DNA of 10,709 nt, taken from positions 1 to 10,709 of the forward strand of contig JAGOGF010000088.1 in the NCBI GenBank assembly GCA_017996845.1. The letters run 5' to 3'. This stretch comes from Butyrivibrio sp. Its GTDB lineage: Bacteria > Bacillota_A > Clostridia > Lachnospirales > Lachnospiraceae. The notes under the pieces were generated by a model, which saw only the letters and a program-made list of their open reading frames with translations, ran no database searches and was not told the DNA's origin. A program made the translations under genes and the position numbers. Shown here piece after piece: positions 5,708 to 10,709 of the stretch (position 1 is the stretch's first letter; the number at the start of each line of letters is the position of its first letter).

Positions 5708-6655
5708 GTGAATGAGAAACCAATCCTGAAATATTTTACCGGATCAGAAGCAGATCAGTTCACATTTTACCGAATACCCAAAGCTTTATTTTCCAATAAG
5801 TTTTTCAGTGGATTGTCAACAGATGCCAAAGTCCTTTATGGACTGATGCTTGACCGCATTGGACTGTCAGTAAAGAATAACTGGATGGATCAGGAAAACC
5901 ATGCATTTATCTACTTCTCGGTTGAGGATACGATGGAATTGCTGAAATGCAAAAAGAATAAGGCAATACAGACAATTGCGGAGCTGGACAGTAAGGATGG
6001 AATAGGTTTGATCGAGAAAAAGCGGCAGGGACAGGGGAGACCTACCAGAATCTATGTAAAAAGCTTTTATATTCCAAAGGATAAACGAGAAAATCATAAT
6101 TCAGAGGTTGGAAAAACAAACTTCTTGAAGTTTGAAAAATCAACCTCTGGATGTTTGGAAAACCAACCTCTTGAAGTTGGAATTTCAAACCCTAATAAGA
6201 ATATAATTACCAATACTGATTTTAACGAAATCAAATCAAATCTGATCGGACAGCAGAAAGCTTTACCGTGTGATATCGATAAGAACAGGATCAGAATGAA
6301 TGAATATGCAGATCTGATCAAGAAAAATATTGAATATGACATACTGCTAAAGCGATATCCTTTGGATCAGGATATTATCGAAGGTATCTATGAACTGATA
6401 CTGGAAACCATTGTATCAAAACGAGATGAAATTGTGATAGCCAGTGACAGATATCCTGCGGAGCTTGTCAGATCAAGGTTCCTGGAGCTTGACTACTCGC
6501 ATATTGAATACGTTATGGGATGCATTCACAGTAATACTACAAAGGTGCGTAACATCAAAAAATATATGCTTGCTGCGTTGTTTAATGCACCGGCTACGGC
6601 AGCAAGTTACTATCAGGCAGAAGTAATGCACGATTTTCCTGAACTTGTAAGATGA
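5708..6655 (+). CDS. repA: RepA_N-family replication initiator protein, first full copy
   Basis: This 315-residue protein (GTG start) has two domains. Residues 15-117 form the RepA_N winged helix: DQFTFYRIPKALFSNKFF, LYGLMLDRIGLSVKNNWMD and GLIEKKRQGQGRPTRIYVK. Residues 197-312 form a helical C-terminal domain of the DUF6017 type: YPLDQDIIEGIYELI, RSRFLELDYSHIEYVM and VRNIKKYMLAALFNAP. The linker (118-195) is low in complexity and contains four 23-bp DNA repeats (6104-6195). RepA_N proteins start theta replication of many Bacillota plasmids, and their origin is often inside the rep gene itself, so this gene probably carries its own origin. It is preceded by the short RepA-like gene and an iteron-like hairpin, and followed by a promoter and 10-bp repeats. 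Confidence 0.92.
   Translation: MNEKPILKYFTGSEADQFTFYRIPKALFSNKFFSGLSTDAKVLYGLMLDRIGLSVKNNWMDQENHAFIYFSVEDTMELLKCKKNKAIQTIAELDSKDGIGLIEKKRQGQGRPTRIYVKSFYIPKDKRENHNSEVGKTNFLKFEKSTSGCLENQPLEVGISNPNKNIITNTDFNEIKSNLIGQQKALPCDIDKNRIRMNEYADLIKKNIEYDILLKRYPLDQDIIEGIYELILETIVSKRDEIVIASDRYPAELVRSRFLELDYSHIEYVMGCIHSNTTKVRNIKKYMLAALFNAPATAASYYQAEVMHDFPELVR
6104..6195. repeat. Four tandem 23-bp iterons inside repA, candidate replication origin
   Basis: Units start at 6104, 6127, 6150 and 6173, exactly 23 bp apart. The left and right 7-bp arms are GAGGTTG/AAACTTC, GAAGTTT/CAACCTC, GATGTTT/CAACCTC and GAAGTTG/AAACCCT, with A-rich 7-bp centres and joints TT, TG, TT and AA. Each unit is a rough inverted repeat; the joint of units 1 and 2 makes a near-perfect hairpin (AAACTTC-TT-GAAGTTT, 6118-6133). 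The period is not a multiple of 3, so successive units are read in different frames and encode unlike peptides. Selection must act on the DNA. The likely ligand is RepA encoded by the same gene. Confidence 0.88.
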
Positions 6656-6671
6656 CAGTATTAAAACGTAC

Positions 6672-6700
6672 TTGACAGTACCAAGGCAATGAAGCATAAT
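6672..6700 (+). promoter_or_regulatory. Strong sigma-A-type promoter ahead of the 10-bp repeat array
   Basis: TTGACA (6672-6677), a 17-bp spacer, and CATAAT (6695-6700) closely match the vegetative consensus. Transcription would begin near 6707, just before the repeats that start at 6711, so the repeats fall in the untranslated leader of the next gene. Confidence 0.75.
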
Positions 6701-6710
6701 GTGAATAGTA

Positions 6711-6770
6711 ATAAACAGTAATAAACAGTAATTAAACGTAATTAAACGTAATTAAACGTAATTAAACGTA
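6711..6770. repeat. Array of six tandem 10-bp repeats (centromere, operator or origin element)
   Basis: Two copies of ATAAACAGTA (6711-6730) are followed by four of ATTAAACGTA (6731-6770). Looser copies lie on the same 10-bp grid upstream, including GATGACAGTA (6651-6660), TTAAAACGTA (6661-6670), CTTGACAGTA (6671-6680) and GTGAATAGTA (6701-6710). A period close to one helical turn puts all units on one face of DNA, which suits co-operative binding of a ribbon-helix-helix, ParB or Rep protein. The A/T content would also suit an unwinding element next to the iterons of repA. The sequence does not decide between these. Confidence 0.85.
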
Positions 6771-6798
6771 ATGAATGATGGCAGATGCGGAGATGCGT

Positions 6799-7329
6799 AT
6801 GGATATTCCGATTAAACTGAAAGCCTGTGAAAAGGCCGCAATTAAGGCATTGAATGATTCGGCACCGAAGCTGTATCAGGAAAAGAATCCTGGCTTTCGA
6901 TGGGCGGCAAACCAGGCAGCAAAAGCAAAAAATGTCAATTGGGAAGATGTCAGCAAGATACAGTTTGACGATCAGCCGGGTACAGAAGATTTTGAAGATG
7001 ATGATTCTTCCATCAGCCATCTTTCCATTGAGGACAGTGACTTTAAAAAGCTCCTGAAAGATATGAACGAGAGCCTTGGTATGACCAGAGGCGTACAGAA
7101 AGCTTTTCTGGCAAGGTCAGTGATCAAGTGGGGTCTTGATTTCAAAAAGCGTACAAGCCGTCTCAATGCCTATTATGAGGCGATGCAGAAGACAACAGCA
7201 GATATTTCCAAAAGAATAGTTGGAAAAACGGCATCTGATATGAGCATGGATGAATTCAGAAATCTTAATACAGACGATAAACTTACAGAAATCTACAGGC
7301 AGCTGCAGGAGATCAGCAAGCGCGTGTGA
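6799..7329 (+). CDS. Conserved-looking hypothetical protein, element accessory
   Basis: This acidic, mainly helical cytosolic protein of 176 residues has no recognised catalytic motif, signal peptide or membrane segment. Its features are DIPIKLKACEKAAIKALND near the start, a short acidic stretch (EDFEDDDSS) in the middle, and a helical C-terminal half with ITRG-like MTRGVQKAFLARSVIKWGLD and RLNAYYEAMQKTTADISKRI. ATG 6799 has GGAG 6 bases upstream. ATG 6775 in the same frame (184 residues) directly abuts the repeat array and has no ribosome site, so I prefer 6799. The gene is driven by the promoter at 6672 through the repeat array, which suggests that whatever binds the repeats controls it. 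Similar proteins probably occur in related elements, but I cannot name a function. Confidence 0.72.
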   Translation: MDIPIKLKACEKAAIKALNDSAPKLYQEKNPGFRWAANQAAKAKNVNWEDVSKIQFDDQPGTEDFEDDDSSISHLSIEDSDFKKLLKDMNESLGMTRGVQKAFLARSVIKWGLDFKKRTSRLNAYYEAMQKTTADISKRIVGKTASDMSMDEFRNLNTDDKLTEIYRQLQEISKRV

Positions 7330-7350
7330 TTACAGAAAGAGAGGAAAATT

Positions 7351-7665
7351 ATGATTGCATTAAAAGGCATTGGAATACTGCTGCATTGGTTATTGAAGCT
7401 GGCTTTGCTGCCGGTAATCATAGTTTTGATATTGATCACGGGCATGTTTGATTTTACCGGTGGAGTAATTCAGATGATCTGTGGATTATTTGGGGCCATT
7501 TTTATTGTAGTGTCGATAGCTTCCATAATTATGGGACAATGCGACTGGAATTTCTTCTGGCATGGAATGCTGATCGGAGTGCTTTTTGGCGGAGTGCCTG
7601 CGTTCCTGCGCAGTTTTGGTACGGAACTGCTGACAGCAGTAACTAATTTGCTGTCGGATATATAA
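7351..7665 (+). CDS. Small integral membrane protein
   Basis: This 104-residue, very hydrophobic protein has three likely membrane segments at about residues 5-31, 37-62 and 68-90, joined by short loops with few charges (CDWNFFWHG between the second and third). The first segment could be read as an uncleaved signal anchor; no lipobox or cleavage site is evident. ATG 7351 has GAGAGGAAA upstream, and the gene follows the preceding one by 21 bases, probably in the same transcript. Its context in a mobile element suggests a conjugation-related, entry-exclusion or phage-type membrane role, but nothing in the sequence decides this. Confidence 0.7.
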   Translation: MIALKGIGILLHWLLKLALLPVIIVLILITGMFDFTGGVIQMICGLFGAIFIVVSIASIIMGQCDWNFFWHGMLIGVLFGGVPAFLRSFGTELLTAVTNLLSDI

Positions 7666-7753
7666 GAAAGTAGATCTGATAATAAAATGATAATGAATCG
7701 ATAGTGTTTTGTATCTATGAACCAGTTTTTCAGAGTGATATTATTATCATAGA

Positions 7754-7803
7754 CAAGTGAGGGCGAAAGCAAAGATCTGGAACCTCTCACTTGCGTTTCT
7801 TTT
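7754..7803 (+). terminator. Terminator-like hairpin 1
   Basis: CAAGTGAG (7754-7761) pairs perfectly with CTCACTTG (7786-7793). The 24-nt loop contains a GC-GAAA-GC mini-hairpin with a GNRA-type tetraloop (7763-7770). TTTCTTTT (7796-7803) follows two bases later. It would end transcription coming from the membrane protein gene, or end a short RNA. Confidence 0.6.
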
Positions 7804-7815
7804 GCAGAAGAGTAG

Positions 7816-7881
7816 CGGGTAAATAACGAGCGTCAGCTTGTGATCAGTATGATCACAGGTCTGGCGCTCTTCTTTTGCCCG
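7816..7881 (+). terminator. Long compound hairpin with T-tract, terminator or attenuator
   Basis: The inner stem TGTGATCA/TGATCACA (7839-7846 with 7850-7857) is perfect around GTA. The middle stem GAGCGTCAG/CTGGCGCTC (7828-7836 with 7861-7869) has one G-T pair. TTCTTTT (7870-7876) follows. An outer stem CGGGTAAA (7816-7823) can pair with the T-tract and CCCG (to 7881), which would hide the T-tract. Two exclusive folds of this kind are typical of conditional termination. Confidence 0.65.
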
Positions 7882-7939
7882 AAATCAGACGACGGTCTGT
7901 AACTATCAACCTATGAATGTTGAAAGGAAAACTAACATT

Positions 7940-9007
7940 ATGGATTTTGAAGATTTTAAAAAGAATCTTATAAAGGAAATTAATAATGAGCTGGAGCATC
8001 GTGGCAGAACCAATATGGAAGTTTCATCTGTTCATGTAGATAAGCTCAATGAGAGTTATGACGCAGCTACAGTAAAGGGAAAAGATAGCCATATTGGTGT
8101 AAATGTAAACCTCAATCGTCTGTTTGATCAGTACAAGGCAAACGAGATTACAGTTACAGATGCTATTTCCCGCGCAGCTGATGCAGCAGAAAATGGCTTG
8201 AAGGATACGCCGCAGTATGATGTAAACTCACTCACTGATTATAGCCAGATGAAGGACAAGCTTTCCATGGAAGTAGTTTCTGCAGAAAGAAATACAGAGA
8301 TGCTGGCTAAAATCCCGCATGAGGACATGGAGGATATGGCCGTTGTTTACCGTCTGATCCTTGATGAGAATGAATCCGGCAGAGGAACAGTTCTTGTGAC
8401 CAACAACCTGATGGAGCACTTTGGGATCACGCAGGAGCAGCTTCATGCAGATGCCATGGAGAATGCACCTGAGATCAGACCAGCTGAGGTTCGCGGCATG
8501 ACAGAAATTATGAATGAAATGCTGCCTGGTTTTGACCAGGATATGAGTCCTGCAGATGAGCAGATGTTTGTTGCTTCGGTACCGGATAAGATCAATGGGG
8601 CGGGTGTCATTGCCTACCCGAATTTCATGGAAGATGCAGCGCAGAAGCTTGGTGGTGACTTCTATGTTTTACCTTCGAGTATCCATGAAGTGCTGCTTGT
8701 CAGAGACAATGGCCAGATGACAGCGAAAGAACTGGAACAGATGGTAAAGGAAGTTAATTCCACACAGGTAAGCCCGGATGAGCAGTTGACCGACCATGTT
8801 TATCACTACGATGCCAAAGCGCATGTATTTGAGATGGCAGATAGATTCGAAGCGCGTCAGGCAGAACTGGATGCAGAGGAGCATGGAGTTGATAAGGATT
8901 CTGTACTTGGAGATCTGAAAGCAAAGAAAGATGGAGCAGCAAAACAGTCTCCGGAAAAGCATGCAAAGGATGCAGTAAAGAAGTCCAGGGGAGGCGAAGC
9001 ATTATGA
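7940..9007 (+). CDS. DUF5688-family-like protein
   Basis: This acidic, soluble protein of 355 residues resembles DUF5688 proteins, which are frequent in Lachnospiraceae-type mobile elements and have no known function. Visible features are LIKEINNELEHRGRTNMEVS near the start, YRLILDENESGRGTVLVTNN in the middle, and AAQKLGGDFYVLPSSIHEVL followed by LLVRDNGQMTAKELEQMVKE, the most family-like part. The C-terminal 50 residues are charged, low in complexity and lysine-rich (KAKKDGAAKQSPEKHAKDAV). ATG 7940 has AAAGGA upstream and is preferred; the in-frame ATG 7913 (364 residues) has no ribosome site. It overlaps the next gene by 4 bases (ATGA). It opens the second replication block, after the hairpin-rich region. 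Confidence 0.8.
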   Translation: MDFEDFKKNLIKEINNELEHRGRTNMEVSSVHVDKLNESYDAATVKGKDSHIGVNVNLNRLFDQYKANEITVTDAISRAADAAENGLKDTPQYDVNSLTDYSQMKDKLSMEVVSAERNTEMLAKIPHEDMEDMAVVYRLILDENESGRGTVLVTNNLMEHFGITQEQLHADAMENAPEIRPAEVRGMTEIMNEMLPGFDQDMSPADEQMFVASVPDKINGAGVIAYPNFMEDAAQKLGGDFYVLPSSIHEVLLVRDNGQMTAKELEQMVKEVNSTQVSPDEQLTDHVYHYDAKAHVFEMADRFEARQAELDAEEHGVDKDSVLGDLKAKKDGAAKQSPEKHAKDAVKKSRGGEAL

Positions 9008-9195
9008 GAACCGGGGCAGTTTATCAGATTCACAGGCAGCCATCTGGAACAAAGAAAGGAGCAAAAGGACCGGTTCTGGGAACAGAATCGGTTCCAAAGC
9101 CCCAAAACTGTGGTCATCCGTGCTGCTATGGAAAAGGAAGGCCATTCTGTTGGCCATGTATGCAGAATCTTATTAAGGAGCAGGAGGGAAGGTAA
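9004..9195 (+). CDS. Cys-rich mini-protein, probable zinc-binding
   Basis: This 63-residue basic protein has a C-terminal cluster CGHPCCYGKGRPFCWPC (36-52), with four or five cysteines and a histidine spaced as in small zinc ribbons (C36, H38, C40/C41, C49, C52). The N-terminal half (MRTGAVYQIHRQPSGTKKGA) is basic. ATGA overlap with the upstream gene and AGGGGAGG (8987-8994) 9 bases before the ATG support expression. It ends 9 bases before the start of the second repA, so it is co-transcribed with it. A DNA- or RNA-binding role linked to replication is a fair guess, but the family is not one I can name. Confidence 0.7.
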   Translation: MRTGAVYQIHRQPSGTKKGAKGPVLGTESVPKPQNCGHPCCYGKGRPFCWPCMQNLIKEQEGR

Positions 9196-9204
9196 GGTGA
9201 TGAT

Positions 9205-10074
9205 GTGGGATACGACTACTTTTATGAAGTGCAGTCAGAGCAGTTTGCCTTTTATCGTACACCGAAAATCCTTTTTACGGATCCAAAATTTGAAACGATG
9301 TGCCCGCTTGCCAAGCTGCTGTATGGGCTGCTTCTGGACAGGGTGTCGTTGTCTGCCAGGAACAAATGGATCGATGAGCAAAAGCGGATATTTATCTATG
9401 CTACCAATCTGAGCATCCGGAAAGCACTAAATCTGTCAGACAAGACGGCAACAAAATTACTGTGTGAGCTGGAACAGTTTGGACTGATTGAACGCAAGCG
9501 TCAGGGGCAGGGAAAACCTACACGGATCTATGTCATGAATTTCATAGAATCGGAGAATTTACGATTCTTGAATCGTACTAATTCTGATTCTGGAATCGAA
9601 ATAATTACGAATCCAGGGTCGGAAAAATTACGATGTAATAATACTGAGCTAAATAAGCATAAGGTTAATGATACTAATCTTATCTCTTCTGCAGATGAGA
9701 AAAGAAGAGAAGAGAGAGAGCAGTACCGTATCTATTTTATGAAAACGCTTGAAATCATGACTATGGAAGAACGTTACCCCTACGACAGAGAGACGATCAG
9801 AGAGATTCTGGAGCTTCTGATCGATACAGTATGTTCCACCAGAAAGACGATAGGCATTGCAGGAGAGCAGAGACCGATTGAAGTCGTAAAAAGCCGTTTT
9901 ATGAAGCTTGACTCAGGACATCTGGAATTCGTATTGAAGGGAATGGATGACAACACCACTCGGATCCGGAACATGAAGCAGTACCTGCTTGCCGCTCTTT
10001 ATAATGCACCGTTAACGATCAACAACTATTATAAGTCGCTTGTTGCTCATGACATGGCGACAGGAAAAATCTGA
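9205..10074 (+). CDS. repA: RepA_N-family replication initiator protein, second full copy
   Basis: This 289-residue protein is a clear paralogue of the product of 5708-6655. The winged helix is at residues 10-112: EQFAFYRTPKILFTDPKF, LYGLLLDRVSLSARNKWID and FGLIERKRQGQGKPTRIYV. The linker (113-170) is polar and contains four 23-bp DNA repeats (9547-9638). The DUF6017-like C-terminal domain is at 172-285: RYPYDRETIREILELLI, KSRFMKLDSGHLEFVL and IRNMKQYLLAALYNAP. The start is GTG 9205 with TAAGGTGAT just upstream, a close match to the anti-Shine-Dalgarno sequence; no ATG lies in frame before the upstream TAA at 9193. It starts replication, probably at its own embedded iterons. Sequence differences from the first copy are large enough that this is not a recent duplication. 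Confidence 0.9.
   Translation: MGYDYFYEVQSEQFAFYRTPKILFTDPKFETMCPLAKLLYGLLLDRVSLSARNKWIDEQKRIFIYATNLSIRKALNLSDKTATKLLCELEQFGLIERKRQGQGKPTRIYVMNFIESENLRFLNRTNSDSGIEIITNPGSEKLRCNNTELNKHKVNDTNLISSADEKRREEREQYRIYFMKTLEIMTMEERYPYDRETIREILELLIDTVCSTRKTIGIAGEQRPIEVVKSRFMKLDSGHLEFVLKGMDDNTTRIRNMKQYLLAALYNAPLTINNYYKSLVAHDMATGKI
9547..9638. repeat. Four tandem 23-bp iterons inside the second repA, candidate replication origin
   Basis: Units start at 9547, 9570, 9593 and 9616, exactly 23 bp apart. Arms are GAATCGG/ACGATTC, GAATCGT/CTGATTC, GAATCGA/ACGAATC and a weaker GGGTCGG/ACGATGT, with A/T-rich 7-bp centres (three end in AATT) and joints TT, TG, CA and AA. The joint of units 1 and 2 makes the perfect hairpin ACGATTC-TT-GAATCGT (9561-9576). 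As in the first repA, the period is not a multiple of 3 and the array sits in the interdomain linker. The core (GAATCG) differs from that in the first repA (GAAGTTTG-like), so each initiator probably has its own site. Confidence 0.88.
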
Positions 10075-10087
10075 GGAGAAACAGAAA

Positions 10088-10504
10088 ATGAATGATGTAA
10101 AGATTGAAATTAAACTTAATCCGCTGACGGATGGAATTGTACAGACGATATGCATAGACAAGGCAGAACGTCAGGACCAACGTGCGCTTGTTATAGCAAC
10201 TAACGGAGATATGAAGCAGATCAGTCTGCAGGAAGCAATGAAAATACTTGATGGACTCAAAGACTGCAGCGGATCGATCATTATAGGAGACTCTGATTAT
10301 ATTGTTATCTTTAATGATGATAAGGCATTTGATACACAAGAGGGAAGATATTTTGTCGGCAGTATGCTGATCATGCGTATCGATGGGGACAGATTAGTTC
10401 CGCTTGCTGAAGAAGAAATCCAGACGGCGAGAGGGCTTCTGAGTGAGCGCATGAGAGAGATGACAGCAGATGATCTGCGTTTTTCAGCATTGGAACTTTC
10501 ATAA
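10088..10504 (+). CDS. Hypothetical protein
   Basis: This 138-residue soluble protein is predicted to alternate strands and helices: a strand-rich N-terminal half (VKIEIKLNPLTDGIVQTICI, then RALVIATNGDMKQ and GSIIIGDSDYIVIFN) and a helical acidic C-terminus (EEEIQTARGLLSERMREMTA). I do not recognise the family. ATG 10088 has GAGGAG 9 bases upstream, overlapping the repA stop; the longer reading from TTG 10040 would start inside repA without a ribosome site. It is followed 10 bases later by the next gene, so it is in the same operon as the second repA. Confidence 0.7.
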   Translation: MNDVKIEIKLNPLTDGIVQTICIDKAERQDQRALVIATNGDMKQISLQEAMKILDGLKDCSGSIIIGDSDYIVIFNDDKAFDTQEGRYFVGSMLIMRIDGDRLVPLAEEEIQTARGLLSERMREMTADDLRFSALELS

Positions 10505-10514
10505 GGAGAAGACG

Positions 10515-10709
10515 ATGAGCAGAACGATACCAAGAGCCTATGTGACAGCTGCATGGAATAAGAATCCGGTCGTTGCGAAGGAAGAGGCAAAGAAGTACTG
10601 CAGCGAACTGATCAGGGAAGGATATCTTCCACTGTGTCCGGTCCTTGCGTTTGATGGGATCTTTTCATCTGAAGATATGGATGCGCATAAACGCAGAAAG
10701 GAAATGGCG
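10515..10709 (+). CDS. DUF4406/DUF7768-like protein (nucleoside deoxyribosyltransferase-like fold), 3' truncated by window
   Basis: The first 65 codons are present and the frame is open to the window edge; this ORF is cut by the window end and is easy to miss. It begins MSRTIPRAYVTAAWNKNPV, continues with AKKYCSELIREGYLPLCPVL and ends in a basic helix (DAHKRRKEM). The pattern of a first strand with AYV, a helix with KxxAxxYC and GYLPLCPVL is typical of small DUF4406/DUF7768 proteins related to nucleoside 2-deoxyribosyltransferases, common in mobile elements and phages. AAGGAG (10503-10508) precedes ATG 10515. Whether the catalytic residues are kept cannot be seen. Confidence 0.65.
   Translation, partial: MSRTIPRAYVTAAWNKNPVVAKEEAKKYCSELIREGYLPLCPVLAFDGIFSSEDMDAHKRRKEMA

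Larger units (their letters stand above)
7666..7939. other. Hairpin-rich non-coding stretch between the membrane protein and DUF5688-like genes
   Basis: No gene is seen in this stretch. It holds several inverted repeats: ATGATAAT (7687-7694) with ATTATCAT (7743-7750); a CAAGTGAG/CTCACTTG hairpin (7754-7793); a long compound hairpin (7816-7881); and CAGAC/GTCTG (7886-7890 with 7895-7899). An extended -10 element, TGATATTAT (7736-7744), precedes the first strong hairpin and could start a short RNA near 7751. The region may be a leader or small RNA, a transfer origin or a single-strand origin; I recognise no known RNA family. Confidence 0.6.
923..10709. mobile_element. Left portion of an integrated, replication-competent element (ICE/IME-like), downstream of guaA
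   Basis: Right after guaA the gene content changes to a phage-type repressor, an excisionase-like protein, a tyrosine recombinase, a ribbon-helix-helix mobilization-like protein, ParA, ParB and three RepA_N-type proteins. Together these define a mobile element that can excise, partition and replicate. The left boundary is approximate: it may lie at the very end of guaA or within 923-1035, because the direct repeat that would define attL needs the right junction, which is not present. No relaxase or secretion gene is visible, so conjugative, mobilizable or phage-plasmid nature is an inference. The element continues past the window. Confidence 0.8.

Noticed and set aside
6390..6397. ATGAACTG, identical to an operator half-site, inside repA (another at 1113-1120 in the repressor gene)
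   Set aside because: Only single half-sites without the partner arm; expected by chance in coding sequence.
9110..9412. Open reading frame overlapping the Cys-rich protein and the start of the second repA
   Set aside because: It lies in another frame over two well-supported genes, and its peptide shows no domain-like pattern; RepA_N similarity is clear in the competing frame.
9547..9638. Possible CRISPR-like array
   Set aside because: Units are head-to-tail without spacers, lie inside a conserved gene and have iteron geometry; no cas genes are present.
10040..10087. TTG-started extension of the 10088-10504 gene
   Set aside because: It starts within the repA coding end without a ribosome site, whereas ATG 10088 has GAGGAG at good spacing.

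Overview
The window is the junction between a bacterial chromosome and an integrated mobile element. Bases 1-872 are the 3' part of guaA (GMP synthase), closed by a strong intrinsic terminator. Everything from about base 923 to the right edge reads as one end of an integrative element that carries its own integration, partition and replication genes, probably an integrative and conjugative or mobilizable element of the type common in gut Bacillota (Clostridia/Lachnospiraceae-like and Negativicutes hosts). Supporting signs are good Shine-Dalgarno sequences on most genes, closely packed and overlapping genes, RepA_N-type initiators, a DUF5688-like protein, and an A/T-richer look than guaA (judged by eye). 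The host genus cannot be fixed from the sequence. The other end of the element, the relaxase and the type IV secretion genes are not in the window.

Layout: (1) guaA end and junction, 1-1035, with a tandem 11-bp repeat near the presumed element end. (2) Control and integration module, 1036-3179: a leftward XRE-family repressor faces rightward excisionase-like and tyrosine recombinase genes. Three 18-bp palindromic operators at 37-38-bp spacing lie over the divergent promoters. (3) Mobilization/partition module, 3157-5288: a ribbon-helix-helix protein, ParA and ParB in overlapping order; parB carries a perfect 10-bp-arm palindrome in its interdomain segment. (4) First replication module, 5302-6655: a short RepA_N-like winged-helix protein, then a full RepA_N initiator. 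(5) A promoter followed by six tandem 10-bp repeats, 6672-6770, then a conserved-looking helical protein and a small membrane protein. (6) A hairpin-rich non-coding stretch, 7666-7939. (7) Second replication module, 7940-10074: a DUF5688-like protein, a Cys-rich mini-protein and a second full RepA_N initiator. (8) Two further accessory genes, the last cut by the window end.

The main result of reading the DNA itself: both full RepA_N genes contain, in the coding sequence of the linker between the winged-helix and C-terminal domains, four tandem 23-bp units (6104-6195 and 9547-9638). Each unit is built as a 7-bp arm, 7-bp spacer, roughly complementary 7-bp arm and 2-bp joint. The two arrays share geometry but not sequence, and 23 is not a multiple of 3, so the repeat is kept at DNA level and not as a protein repeat. 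These are strong candidates for two separate, initiator-embedded replication origins. A single unit of the same 23-bp geometry lies just after the short RepA-like gene (5667-5689), against the ribosome-binding site of the next repA. The element thus seems to hold two complete replicons and a reduced third, together with a ParAB system.
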